The translations under genes and the position numbers were made by a program. The notes under the pieces are model-generated. The model had not been told where the DNA came from. It searched no databases and saw nothing but the letters and a program-made list of their open reading frames with translations. Positions 1-9,128 of a stretch of 64,000 nt of DNA are shown here, piece by piece. Positions within the stretch are counted from its first letter, which is position 1; each line of letters opens with the position of its first letter. Source of the DNA: Candidatus Heimdallarchaeota archaeon (GTDB lineage Archaea; Asgardarchaeota; Heimdallarchaeia; Heimdallarchaeales; Kariarchaeaceae); the NCBI GenBank assembly GCA_026702845.1, contig JADCLS010000006.1:62001-126000 (forward strand), read 5' to 3'.

Positions 1-1581
1 CTCGACCAGGTTGAGCATATTAAAGACCCCATCAGTGTCGTGAAATACTCGATTCTTAGACCAATGTCTTCTTGTCTCAATGAATTCTCGTTCATGCAAT
101 CCAGTTCTTTCCTCACGAATACCTTCATGATCTGATATCACCTCAATTCGATTCACCAATTCTTTCTCAATCCATTGGGCATCTCGATCAAATTGAATAA
201 CTTTTTCACCGTGATTGATATGTAAAGGTCTTGGAATACCATCTAAGCCCACTCTACCCCAATCCCATAGTTTGAAGGTGAATATGTATGGAGTCGAACT
301 GATCTCAAGTACCATGGAATTTGCACCAGAACAGTGGATGGTTCCACCGGGTATGAGAAAATGATCGTGTTTTTTAGCTGGGTATGTATTGATGTATTTT
401 TCATCTGGAAAACTAATTTCTCCAGATTCTGCACGTCTCAGATCTTGTAACAACTCTTTTTTATCAATTCCTTCTTTTACCCCGAGATATACCTTTGCAC
501 CCTCTCTGGCATCAAGTATGTAGTAACTTTCATCCTGAGTATAATGCATACCAAATGTTTCTTGTATGTATTCAGTAAGTGGATGAACCTGCAGACTAAG
601 ATTTTGACCTTCCATTGTATCAAGAAAATCAAATCGTATGGGAAATTCTGCACCAAAACGGGCATGTACTTTGTTTCCTAGTAAAGCGATGGGAAACATC
701 AGTACAAGATCAATCGCAGGGATCTCAATAAATTTCTCACCATAGGCAAGATATATACTGTTCTCCTCAGGAACTCCATCAAAACACCAAGCATAATTTT
801 CAGCTTGCGGATCCAAGTTACATACATCCTTCATCCACTGACCCCCCCATACTCCTGCATCAAAATAGGGAACCAACCGGAAGGGTTTTTGAGTTAGTTG
901 TCTCAAACCAGCCTCAAAAGCGTCATAATTAATTAATTTTGGATTATTCTTGATATTGGTATCAAGCAAATAATCCATTTTGCCGAATAATTGTTTTTTC
1001 AAACGATCTGCCAATCTCCATTCAATAAAATACCCTCGTTTGAATTTCCGTATTCTATCTTCATGGGAATTTTCTGTTCTCCAGTTAGGCATTCCCTTGC
1101 GATATCGCTGCTGTATTTCCCATCGTGCTAGATTACAATAAATGAGGAGATCTCCTTCGGTGATTAATGATGCCCCAACACCATAAATGACAATCAACCC
1201 AGATGAATTAGCAATTTGTTGACGCATTAGTTGTATTTTTGATGGATAGAAGAATTCTATAAGTTGATGTACAGATAGTACTCCAAATACCCTATCATCA
1301 GTGATATGCCGTGCTAAAGTATGATGATAATCTTCAGGAGTAAAGGCAGCATCTTCACTACAAAGGATAAGCACGGGATCTAGAGGATCAATCAGATTAA
1401 TTTTGAGCTCTTCATAATTCACACCAGGGTAGGTTTCCAGAATTAGGATCATACGATCAGAAATTTTAGTTTTAATCTGCTGCAGTATATCTGGGTACCC
1501 TTCAATGACTGCATCATCATACCCATCAACAAATGATTTTGGAAAGCGATCGTAACCACTTGTGAAATTAATGTAGCGCAT
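1..1581 (-). CDS. Class I mannose-6-phosphate isomerase-like protein (3' end outside window)
   Basis: Open from an ATG at 1581 to the left edge (527 codons, no stop), so the C-terminus is missing. The first ~220 residues form an extra domain with a hydrophobic 'GLIVIYGVGASLI' strand-loop, as in long class I phosphomannose isomerases that carry a degenerate kinase-like head. From about residue 250 the cupin isomerase follows: 'WGGQWM', 'FDFLDTMEGQNLSLQVHP' (His333 is the likely metal ligand), 'DESYYIL' and 'IPGGTIHCSG'. The family interconverts mannose-6-phosphate and fructose-6-phosphate in sugar nucleotide and glycan synthesis; the substrate here is not proven. No upstream partner: the next gene is a VOC protein 144 bp away on the same strand. 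The family call is firm; exact activity is inferred. Confidence 0.8.
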   Translation of the reverse strand, partial: MRYINFTSGYDRFPKSFVDGYDDAVIEGYPDILQQIKTKISDRMILILETYPGVNYEELKINLIDPLDPVLILCSEDAAFTPEDYHHTLARHITDDRVFGVLSVHQLIEFFYPSKIQLMRQQIANSSGLIVIYGVGASLITEGDLLIYCNLARWEIQQRYRKGMPNWRTENSHEDRIRKFKRGYFIEWRLADRLKKQLFGKMDYLLDTNIKNNPKLINYDAFEAGLRQLTQKPFRLVPYFDAGVWGGQWMKDVCNLDPQAENYAWCFDGVPEENSIYLAYGEKFIEIPAIDLVLMFPIALLGNKVHARFGAEFPIRFDFLDTMEGQNLSLQVHPLTEYIQETFGMHYTQDESYYILDAREGAKVYLGVKEGIDKKELLQDLRRAESGEISFPDEKYINTYPAKKHDHFLIPGGTIHCSGANSMVLEISSTPYIFTFKLWDWGRVGLDGIPRPLHINHGEKVIQFDRDAQWIEKELVNRIEVISDHEGIREERTGLHEREFIETRRHWSKNRVFHDTDGVFNMLNLVE

Positions 1582-1725
1582 ATATACACCGAATTTTCCA
1601 GTATTCAATCCTAGAGATATTTCCTGAAATTATATAATCCTTTATTGAAACATACCAAATTGTCTCAATTATTGCATGAAATAGATCAGTGAATCTTGTT
1701 AATACTAACGAGATCAAGATAATTA

Positions 1726-2118
1726 TTACGGTAGATCTGAGAAAATCTCATGGATATTAGCATCTGGATCTGCAAAAAATGCAGTTCTCTGACCCCAAGG
1801 CATATCAGCTGGTGCTTTAATCGGAGTTGCCCCCTTCTCAATAATTTCTTGATATACCTTATCTACTAAATCCGGAGATTCCATAGCAAAAGCCAATTCA
1901 AAACTCTGTCCTCGATGCTCTTCGGAATAACAATCATTGGTTGTAGCATTCTCCATTACAACGGGTGTTGTGATGGCAAATCTTACTCCTTCATTATCAA
2001 ACTCCACATAATTTTCAAGTTTCAATTTGAGATCAAATCCTAATACTTCATTATAAAAACGTACTAACTCATCAAATTTATGGGTAATAATCGAAATCAT
2101 ATCAATATTAAATTTCAT
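1726..2118 (-). CDS. VOC (glyoxalase/bleomycin-resistance fold) family protein
   Basis: 130 residues, the usual length for a single-chain VOC protein with two beta-alpha-beta-beta-beta modules. The first module contains 'FYNEVLGF', the second ends with 'FFADPDANIHEIFSD', both standard in this superfamily; the terminal Glu of 'HEIF' is in the place of a metal ligand. Members are metal-dependent lyases, dioxygenases or binding proteins for small hydrophobic compounds; nothing in the context decides which. Monocistronic, with a 144-bp gap to the isomerase gene downstream and 249 bp to the divergent histidine kinase gene. Confidence 0.8.
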   Translation of the reverse strand: MKFNIDMISIITHKFDELVRFYNEVLGFDLKLKLENYVEFDNEGVRFAITTPVVMENATTNDCYSEEHRGQSFELAFAMESPDLVDKVYQEIIEKGATPIKAPADMPWGQRTAFFADPDANIHEIFSDLP

Positions 2119-2336
2119 TTATTTATTTCGAAATAGATAAAACTTGATTTTTTCTAAATCAGTTGAGATAAAGAAGAAATATTTCGAAAAATAATTTTCA
2201 TCTTTACAATGAGGGTTCACGATTTGTAAATTTTGAAGCATTGAAAACTAAATATATCAATACTAATTCCATTTGGATATCTAATAAATGAAATTAATAA
2301 AATTATCTTGGAATTAATTAAATTTGATACTCGGAA

Positions 2337-2347
2337 GATATTTAATT
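2337..2347 (+). promoter_or_regulatory. TATA element of the hybrid histidine kinase gene
   Basis: The sequence gatatttaatt is centred about 26 nt upstream of the ATG at 2368, the spacing expected if transcription begins at or next to the start codon. No Shine-Dalgarno sequence precedes the ATG, so a leaderless transcript is the simplest reading. Confidence 0.45.
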
Positions 2348-2367
2348 AGTTTTACAAATATTTAATC

Positions 2368-4602
2368 ATGAATGCTACATGTATAATTGATAATAACAAA
2401 ATTATATATGTGAATGATCAATTTGAGGAGATGATAGGAAAAACTCCTTTGATAAATGACCTAATCTCGGATTATATTGATTTTGCAATGCAAATACCTA
2501 CTGATTGCATTTTCAAGGGAACCTGTAAGATTAAAAAAAATTCTGCAATTACACGCTTTGAATCATTTCCTGGGAAAAGTGATACAATTATCATAAATTT
2601 TCAAAAACATAATTCTATCTCATCCGCATATGATATTTATGCCTCCATCAAAGGTTTTGCTGTATCAGAAAGAGACTTATCGCAATCAATTAAGGAATTG
2701 GCTATTATTGACAACAAACTAGGTAACAGCTTAGAAAAAATGACAGAATATTTATATGATAATGAAGATGAGCTTGAACGAATACATGGATTGATGAAAT
2801 TAACTAGGTTTAATGATGAGTATATTGATTTATTTGATGCTGAAAATAGTGATGAATTAATAAAATATATCAATTCTACAAGATTTTTAAATATTCATAC
2901 TTATATTGGAGAGATTCTAAAAATATTTACAGGAGTAAATTATGAGGATCAAGTCAGATCACAGATAACAACACTAAAACAAAGGCAGAAAGTAATTATG
3001 ATTCGTTCTAGAATTTATGATCCAAAATCAAAATTACTTGTAAATATTATCGTTGACATAACCTCAAATGAGCAAGCAAGACAGAAATTAGAGGAAAGTG
3101 AAATCCGCTTTAACAAATTATTTGAGGAAATTCCATTAGCAATATCAATAATGCGAAATTCTCGATTATTTAGATGCAATCAAAAATTTTTGACAGAACA
3201 TGGTTATAATACTTTTAGTGAAGTTGTAGGTAAGCATACTGATGAATTCGTTGCTCAGAATAATCAACAAATATTAGTAAAAAATCGGGCAGACAGGATT
3301 ATTTCAAAATCCAACAAAACTAAAAAATATAAAATCAACATGCTTAGAAAGGATGGAACGACTTATCCTGCAGTAATACATGCTCAACGAATAAATTATG
3401 ATGGAGAGATTTTTTCAATAGGTATTGAAGTAAATCTAACAGATCAAATTGAGCATGAAATATTACAAAAGAAACTCATGGAAACCCAAAGAAGAGAATC
3501 ATTAGCTGTATTATCAGGTGGTATTGCACACGATTTTAATAACCTCTTGTTTATTTTATCAGGAGGATTGAATATCTTGAAAGGTAATCCATATTCTGAT
3601 GAAGATTTAGAATTAATTGATGACCTATTGAGAACTACAAATAATGCCTCCAATATGATAAAACAGTTACTCACGTATTCTGGACAATATGAGAGTTCTG
3701 AAGAGATCATTGAAATTACCAAAACTATTGAAGAATCAAATTCAATGTACAGATTAGCTGTTCCAAAAAATATCATTTTTACTACAAAAATTACCATTGA
3801 TCCAAGCAATATTGCAATATCTGCCTCAGATTTAACACAAATCATTATGAATTTACTTATCAATGCTTCAGATGCAATTGGTACGGCAAATGGAGAAATT
3901 AACTTAATGGTAACTTCAAGTGCACTCAACAGTCGAGGAGGTAAAATATACAGATTTCCAGATATTGAAAATATGGATGGAAAATTTGTTAAACTCACCA
4001 TAGAAGATACTGGAAAAGGGATTGAAGAGGATAAAATCATCAATATTTTTGATCCATTTTTCTCAACCAAATCAAGTGGAAGAGGGTTAGGATTATCTGT
4101 AGTTCATGGTATAATCACAGGAGCTAATGGTTGCATCGAGGTAGAATCCGAATTAAACAGAGGTACATCGATATCTGTTTATTTACCCATCTCTAAGGAA
4201 ATTACTGCGGTGATTAATGAAGAAGAAAATTCTGTTAAGATTGAACCAATTAAAGTTTTAATCTGCGATGATGACATAGGTGTTCAAAAGATCTTATCTA
4301 ACATGATAAATCAATTGAATTTCGAATCTAGGAGTTGTGATGATGGAATTGAGTGTCTGAAGATCCTTGAAGTTGAACCGGATTATCAACTGCTCATTCT
4401 TGATTTGACAATGCCAAAGATGAATGGATATGAATTATTACGAAAGGTAATGATTTTATATCCAGAATTAAAAATACTTATTTCAAGTGGTTTTATTTCC
4501 AAAGAAACTGAAATAATGAAAAATGAAATAATTGAAACTATTCAAAAACCATATACTAAAGATCAATTAGAACGAAAAATATCATCTCTCTTTGAAAAAT
4601 GA
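2368..4602 (+). CDS. PAS-containing hybrid sensor histidine kinase with C-terminal receiver domain
   Basis: 744 residues, no membrane segment, so a cytoplasmic sensor. Order: N-terminal PAS-like region (1-95), helical linker, a second sensor region, a clear PAS domain (about 245-365, 'RKDGTTYPAVIHAQRI'), then a histidine kinase core. The phosphoacceptor is His388 in 'GGIAHDFNNLL', a sequence type shared with bacterial hybrid kinases. The N box is 'NLLINASDAIG' (Asn499), followed by 'EDTGKGI', 'FDPFFSTK' and 'GRGLGLS'. A receiver domain occupies about 626-744 with acidic pocket 'CDDD', phosphoacceptor Asp679 in 'LDLTMPKMNG' and a late Lys in 'IQKPY'. No output domain or partner regulator is nearby, so phosphate may pass to a protein encoded elsewhere. 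The kinase type is bacterial-like and was probably acquired by an ancestor. It ends 8 bp before the convergent pckA gene. Confidence 0.93.
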   Translation: MNATCIIDNNKIIYVNDQFEEMIGKTPLINDLISDYIDFAMQIPTDCIFKGTCKIKKNSAITRFESFPGKSDTIIINFQKHNSISSAYDIYASIKGFAVSERDLSQSIKELAIIDNKLGNSLEKMTEYLYDNEDELERIHGLMKLTRFNDEYIDLFDAENSDELIKYINSTRFLNIHTYIGEILKIFTGVNYEDQVRSQITTLKQRQKVIMIRSRIYDPKSKLLVNIIVDITSNEQARQKLEESEIRFNKLFEEIPLAISIMRNSRLFRCNQKFLTEHGYNTFSEVVGKHTDEFVAQNNQQILVKNRADRIISKSNKTKKYKINMLRKDGTTYPAVIHAQRINYDGEIFSIGIEVNLTDQIEHEILQKKLMETQRRESLAVLSGGIAHDFNNLLFILSGGLNILKGNPYSDEDLELIDDLLRTTNNASNMIKQLLTYSGQYESSEEIIEITKTIEESNSMYRLAVPKNIIFTTKITIDPSNIAISASDLTQIIMNLLINASDAIGTANGEINLMVTSSALNSRGGKIYRFPDIENMDGKFVKLTIEDTGKGIEEDKIINIFDPFFSTKSSGRGLGLSVVHGIITGANGCIEVESELNRGTSISVYLPISKEITAVINEEENSVKIEPIKVLICDDDIGVQKILSNMINQLNFESRSCDDGIECLKILEVEPDYQLLILDLTMPKMNGYELLRKVMILYPELKILISSGFISKETEIMKNEIIETIQKPYTKDQLERKISSLFEK

Positions 4603-4610
4603 ACAATTTA

Positions 4611-6281
4611 TCATTTCGTCTTTATCTGAGGTCCTTCTTTGATAAACTCTTCAGGTACAACATCAAGGAATCGTTTGAAGTTCTCAATAAAGAGCTGGGC
4701 CAATTGTTTCCTCTTGTTTTCAAATGCCTTCTTATCAGTCCAGGTACTCTGGGGATCAAGAACCTCTGCAGGTACATCTGGACATTCAGTGGGTACTTCA
4801 AATCCGAATACTGGATCTTTCTTGAATTTCACCTTCTCTAGTTTACCTTCCAATGCAGCATTGAGCATGGCTCTGGTGTGACTTAAACGCATTCTCTTAC
4901 CAATACCATATGGACCACCCGTCCAACCAGTATTTACCAGCCAGCAATTGGCATTGTGCTCGATCATTCTCTGCTTGAGCATGGTAGCATATTTGTAGGG
5001 ATGATGTGACATGAATGGTGCACCAAAGCAGGCTGAGAAGGTCACTTCAGGTTCCTCGCCAAGGCCAATTTCTGTACCACCTACCTTCGAAGTATACCCA
5101 CTGATGAAGTGATAAATCGCTTGATCTGGGGTTAACTTGGATATTGGAGGTAATACACCATTGGCATCACATGTCAGCAGTACAATATTCTTGGCATGAC
5201 CGGCTTGTGCACCTGGTTGAACGTTAGGTATGGCTTCGAGAGGATAACTGCATCGAGTATTCTCAGTGATTTCATCATCATCTAGATCAAGGATACGAGT
5301 GACAGGATCAAAGATCACATTCTCAAGAATGGTACCAAACATCTGTGTGGCAGCATAAATCTCTGGTTCGCCTTCTGGGGAGAGCTGAATAACCTTAGCA
5401 TAACATCCACCTTCAAAGTTAAATACACCATCCTCTGACCAGCCATGCTCATCATCACCAATCAAGTTCCGTGTAGGATCTGCAGATAGAGTGGTCTTAC
5501 CAGTACCTGAAAGACCAAAGAAAAGGGCCACATCTTCAGGATTGTTGGGATTGACATTGGCTGAGCAATGGGCAGTAAAAATATCCTTTTTAGGTAACAG
5601 ATAATTCATCACAGTAAATACTGATTTTTTTATCTCTCCTGCATATCCTGTTCCCCCAATAATAGCTAATCTCTTGGCAAAGTTAAGGAGAATGAAGGTT
5701 TCAGATCCAGTTGTATCCATTGCAGGTACTGCTTTAAAGGAGGGGATTGAGATAATTGTAAATTCAGGGATGTGTTTTCGCAATTGTTCATGATTATCTA
5801 TAGTCACAAACATATTTCTGGCGAAAATTGAATGCCAAGCATACTGAGTGATAATTCTAATTGGCATAGAATGATTTTCATCCTGACCAACATTGACATC
5901 CTGTACAAACACATCTCGGCCCTGCAAGTAAGCCTGTAATCTCATAAGTACATCGTTGAACTTCTGAGCTGAGAACGGTTTGTTATGCTCACTCCACCAG
6001 ATATCAGCCTCGGTCGATGGCTCTTTTACGACAAACTTATCCTTAGCAGCTCGTGCGGTATGTTTCCCAGTATTCACTGCTAGAGCTCCAAATTTAGTTA
6101 TACGTGATTCCTTTCTGAAGATACTTTCCTCGTAGAGAGCTTCCTCGGGAAGATTCCAGTATACCTTTCTAAGACCGGATATTCCATGATTAAAGAGCTT
6201 GTACTCACTGGCAACGGCATCAGCCTGTCCCTCACATGGGGTTTTTACACCTAGGTCTACTCCCATCTTGCTCATTGCCAA
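4611..6281 (-). CDS. pckA: Phosphoenolpyruvate carboxykinase (ATP)
   Basis: 556 residues, close to the usual 530-540 of the ATP-dependent family. It converts oxaloacetate plus ATP to PEP, CO2 and ADP, the entry to gluconeogenesis. Seen directly: the family signature 'YAGEIKKSVF' (213-222), P-loop 'GLSGTGKT' (256-263), 'DPTRNLIGDDEHGW' with the metal- and phosphate-binding acids, 'NTGWTGGPYG', and 'HPYKYATML'. These separate it from the GTP enzyme. The ATG at 6281 lies inside the end of the upstream aminotransferase gene (10-bp overlap), so the two are translated from one message; a start at residue 3 or 6 would also be possible. Pairing with an aspartate-type aminotransferase suggests aspartate-derived oxaloacetate feeds PEP synthesis. 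This is inference from context. Confidence 0.97.
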   Translation of the reverse strand: MAMSKMGVDLGVKTPCEGQADAVASEYKLFNHGISGLRKVYWNLPEEALYEESIFRKESRITKFGALAVNTGKHTARAAKDKFVVKEPSTEADIWWSEHNKPFSAQKFNDVLMRLQAYLQGRDVFVQDVNVGQDENHSMPIRIITQYAWHSIFARNMFVTIDNHEQLRKHIPEFTIISIPSFKAVPAMDTTGSETFILLNFAKRLAIIGGTGYAGEIKKSVFTVMNYLLPKKDIFTAHCSANVNPNNPEDVALFFGLSGTGKTTLSADPTRNLIGDDEHGWSEDGVFNFEGGCYAKVIQLSPEGEPEIYAATQMFGTILENVIFDPVTRILDLDDDEITENTRCSYPLEAIPNVQPGAQAGHAKNIVLLTCDANGVLPPISKLTPDQAIYHFISGYTSKVGGTEIGLGEEPEVTFSACFGAPFMSHHPYKYATMLKQRMIEHNANCWLVNTGWTGGPYGIGKRMRLSHTRAMLNAALEGKLEKVKFKKDPVFGFEVPTECPDVPAEVLDPQSTWTDKKAFENKRKQLAQLFIENFKRFLDVVPEEFIKEGPQIKTK

Positions 6282-7489
6282 TCCCTCACGAGTTTTCTAT
6301 CACCGATAAAGATCTCGTTGGGGCTATTAGGATCGAGCACCCATTTGATTCGCTGTACGCCCTCAATGATTTCCTTGATGGTGCCGCAATAGCTCAATCG
6401 TAGGTGCCCATCCATACCAAAATCCTTACCGGGTACAGTCACGACTTTTGCTTTCTCGAGGATCTCTAGGGCCAAAGCCACAGAATCCTTGTTATATGCA
6501 CTAAAATCTACAAAGGTGTAGAATGTACCCTCGGATTTCTGAATTTTCAATCCCTCAAATCCCTTGAGCTCACGGTACATGATATTTCTCTTGTTTTCTA
6601 GATCCAGCCGTAGTGCTTCCACACTGGACTGAACTCCATCTAAGGCACCTACAGCAGCAGATTGTAGCAGTGCGGATGGAGCATGAGTGGTATGACCCTG
6701 TAGATTAGTCATACTCTCGATGAGTTTTTTATTACCAACAGTCCAGCCAATCCTGAAACCAGTCATGGCATAAGCCTTGGAAACACCATTGATAACAACG
6801 AGTTTGGATTTATCACCCTCTGCTGTGGCAAATTTGTAAGGTGAGATCGCTTTCTTTCCATCAAAAATCAATTTGTGGTAGATATCATCCATTATTAGCC
6901 ATATTCCCTTTTTCTCAGCAAATTCCACTATCTCCTTGATGAAGGATTCAGGGTATACTGCACCAGTGGGATTATTGGGGCTGTTAATGATGATGGCTTT
7001 GGTATATGAGGATACTTTTTCCTTGATATCCTCAAGACGTGGATGAAATCTTCCATCCTCGGGTTGCACAGCAACTGGAACACCATTGAGCATCGTTACC
7101 ATATGGGGATAAGAAACCCAGTAGGGTGCCATAAAAATAACTTCATCTTGAGGATTAATTATCGCTTGTAAGGTGGTAAAAATGGATTGCTTAGCACCAT
7201 TTGAGATGATGATATTCTCCGGCATTACTTCCTTGAAGTAATTCTCCTCCATATAGCGGATGATTGATCGTTTGAGTTCCAAGGTTCCATCGGCTGGGGT
7301 GTATCGGATCTCAGCTGTGTTGAGTTTTGATGCTGCATTCAGAATGGCATCTATCGGCACCTTGGACTTCGGTTCTCCAGAACCAAGATGGATGACCTTC
7401 TCTCCCTTCTCACGCAATTTTCGGGCTAACTCATTCATCTTGAGTGTTGAACTCGTAGGAATAGATCTCGCAATTTGTGACATGCTCAT
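6272..7489 (-). CDS. Class I/II pyridoxal-phosphate aminotransferase (aspartate aminotransferase-like)
   Basis: 405 residues, fold-type I aminotransferase of the aspartate aminotransferase I-gamma type. Seen: 'LGSGEPKS' at the N-terminus, 'NSPNNPTGAVY' (169-179) with the substrate-carboxylate region, 'DDIYHKLIF' (201-209), Schiff-base lysine K238 in 'VSKAYAMTGFRIGW', and a C-terminal 'LRLSYCG' that carries the arginine binding the alpha-carboxylate. The likely reaction is reversible amino transfer between aspartate (or a related amino acid) and 2-oxoglutarate. It is the first gene of a two-gene operon with pckA, overlapping it by 10 bp. ATG at 7489 is chosen because a T/A-rich TATA-like stretch (about 7530-7545) lies upstream. 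Exact substrate is uncertain. Confidence 0.92.
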   Translation of the reverse strand: MSMSQIARSIPTSSTLKMNELARKLREKGEKVIHLGSGEPKSKVPIDAILNAASKLNTAEIRYTPADGTLELKRSIIRYMEENYFKEVMPENIIISNGAKQSIFTTLQAIINPQDEVIFMAPYWVSYPHMVTMLNGVPVAVQPEDGRFHPRLEDIKEKVSSYTKAIIINSPNNPTGAVYPESFIKEIVEFAEKKGIWLIMDDIYHKLIFDGKKAISPYKFATAEGDKSKLVVINGVSKAYAMTGFRIGWTVGNKKLIESMTNLQGHTTHAPSALLQSAAVGALDGVQSSVEALRLDLENKRNIMYRELKGFEGLKIQKSEGTFYTFVDFSAYNKDSVALALEILEKAKVVTVPGKDFGMDGHLRLSYCGTIKEIIEGVQRIKWVLDPNSPNEIFIGDRKLVRDWQ

Positions 7490-7803
7490 TTGTATTCAAC
7501 TCTGAACTGTAAATTGCCAAATTTTCTTTTCTTTTTAAAAGGTATTTCATGAAACTGAATGTTCAAATATTGAAAAGAGAAAAAAAATAAAATAAAATGG
7601 GAAATCATCGACAGATAGTTTTATACTATGGTTTTTGTAAATTAGCTATAAATTGTATTATCAGTAATCTTTTCATCCAATGTAGAGCAATAGAACGATT
7701 ATCGTCCATACAAAGTTAACCCCTCATCTCGCTTTTCTGTGATTGATTTGGATTAAAAATCAAGATAGCTGCATAGCATGTGCAAGATCGTGCATGTACA
7801 TAA
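7490..7803. other. Intergenic stretch upstream of the aminotransferase-pckA operon
   Basis: About 310 bp without a convincing coding frame. The side nearest 7490 should hold the promoter of the aminotransferase operon (minus-strand TATA-like TTTTAAAA around 7533-7540). I see no tRNA, repeat or strong hairpin in the rest. Confidence 0.4.
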
Positions 7804-7938
7804 TTACTGAATTGTTTTTCGTGTTTTGAAGAAATCCTTGATAACTGGCCGAATTACTTTCAAATACTGCTTTATATCATGTATCTCTTCATTCTCTGAT
7901 TTGTATCTGGAAGCATATTTTGATGAGGAAAACTTCAT
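7804..7938 (-). CDS. Candidate 44-residue basic small protein
   Basis: A short frame (ATG at 7938, TAA at 7804-7806) in an otherwise empty 560-bp gap. The product is charged and probably helical: an acidic patch near residues 15-21 (SENEEIHD), then a basic C-terminus with 'VIKDFFKTRKTIQ'. No signal peptide, membrane segment or cysteine. The main support is a strong TATA run (TTTATATATATA, 7961-7973) centred about 27 nt before the ATG, the arrangement of other genes here. I do not recognise a family, and chance ORFs of this size are not rare in AT-rich DNA. Confidence 0.35.
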   Translation of the reverse strand: MKFSSSKYASRYKSENEEIHDIKQYLKVIRPVIKDFFKTRKTIQ

Positions 7939-7960
7939 AGTATACATATAGGTGGTCTAC

Positions 7961-7973
7961 TATATATATAAAC
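7961..7973 (-). promoter_or_regulatory. TATA element for the 44-codon frame
   Basis: On the minus strand the stretch reads TTTATATATATA and sits 23-35 nt upstream of the ATG at 7938, the position expected of an archaeal TATA box for a leaderless message. Confidence 0.4.
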
Positions 7974-8052
7974 CTAATATCTGGATGATACACTACATCA
8001 GGGATTTGCATCTAAACTAGTTATTAGGATTAATCATCTCTTGTTTATTCTA

Positions 8053-9015
8053 CTAGTTCCTTCGCTTTAAGATCATAACATTAGTTATAACTAGAAGGGA
8101 AAGGCCCATAAACCATGTATCTATTGGTACTTCCTCAGTCACTCCAAAAGTTGCCTCAAAAAGTTGTGCAGTATCATTGAGTAATACGGGATCATCAAAA
8201 TTTGGAGAATAGACATGAGGATCAGTAGTGGGATCAAAAGTTCCAGTCTCAAAATTATCATGATGAAGATGGGCAAAAATTTTCATTGGTTCACCTTCAG
8301 TATAATTGATGATATCCATTGAAATACTCAAATCAACCTCCACATTCTCATTTATCCCATGATCGATGCTAACAGGACGTCCTACCAGAGCACCAAGTTT
8401 CCCTTCTTCAGTACGAAGATGAATTACCTGCCAGGCGGGTCCTGGGACGGTCACTTTTGAGATAATAACCTTGGGATTATTCAGATCTATCACCTGATCA
8501 ACAACTTCAATAGAAGTTTTTAGACTACCTGTGACATCAAAGTCACCCATAACCATCTTTCCATTGGACATCACAATCTCATCCTCACCCATCTGTAATA
8601 GGTGATCTCCATTACTGTCATTTACTAACATGGCACGTACACGAGTATTCTCAGCAGAATCAGGCAGTTTAACAAGTGTATGAATGACGATCCCACCCTC
8701 ATAGGGATTCATTGCCATCTGATCTAAGGTTGCAGGATAATGACTATGTCCAGAAGGTATCATGAAATGTGCATGACCAAGCATACTGCCAGTGGAATTA
8801 TCCTCATTTATAGCATGAACCATCACAAAGGCCATGTTATCAAATTTTACGGATACAGTAACCAGATTATCTACCATGGGTTGATCCTCCACATAAATAC
8901 TGGGCAGATCCATATCACTGGCTGCAGCATGGTCCAAATTAAGCTCAGATGAGACTCCAGGGCTCAAAAATAACGAGATTACTAGAATTATGGGTAAAAA
9001 CTTACCAATTTTCAT
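8053..9015 (-). CDS. Exported, C-terminally anchored protein with two DUF7282-like domains
   Basis: 320 residues. A signal peptide (residues 1-23, 'KFLPIILVISLFLSPGVSS') is followed by two similar beta-rich units, about 40-155 and 165-275. Unit 1 carries 'VTVSVKFDNMAFVMVHAI', 'GHAHFMIPSGHSH' and 'VRAMLVNDSNGD'; unit 2 repeats the plan with 'KVIISKVTVPGPAWQVIHL', 'GALVGRPVSI' and 'MKIFAHLHHDN'. This matches the pattern of the archaeal surface domain DUF7282 as I know it; the assignment is from pattern, not a search. His- and Met-rich stretches could bind metal (inference). The C-terminus is a hydrophobic segment followed by 'KRRN', a membrane anchor or sorting tail. It lies 113 bp downstream of the SCO1-like gene on the same strand, which suggests a shared surface or redox role. 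Confidence 0.65.
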   Translation of the reverse strand: MKIGKFLPIILVISLFLSPGVSSELNLDHAAASDMDLPSIYVEDQPMVDNLVTVSVKFDNMAFVMVHAINEDNSTGSMLGHAHFMIPSGHSHYPATLDQMAMNPYEGGIVIHTLVKLPDSAENTRVRAMLVNDSNGDHLLQMGEDEIVMSNGKMVMGDFDVTGSLKTSIEVVDQVIDLNNPKVIISKVTVPGPAWQVIHLRTEEGKLGALVGRPVSIDHGINENVEVDLSISMDIINYTEGEPMKIFAHLHHDNFETGTFDPTTDPHVYSPNFDDPVLLNDTAQLFEATFGVTEEVPIDTWFMGLSLLVITNVMILKRRN

Positions 9016-9128
9016 TACAATTCTATACTTCGAAATATTATTTAAAAAGATAAGCGTAAGAGAATTGTAGTTACCTAGTGAAAATCTGTATCCTACCGGT
9101 CAGAAATAGATATATCATAAATTGATAG

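Noticed and set aside
3444..4070. 208-codon open frame antisense to the histidine kinase
   Set aside because: It lies wholly inside a well-supported kinase gene and its translation has no family pattern; it mirrors codon bias of the sense strand.
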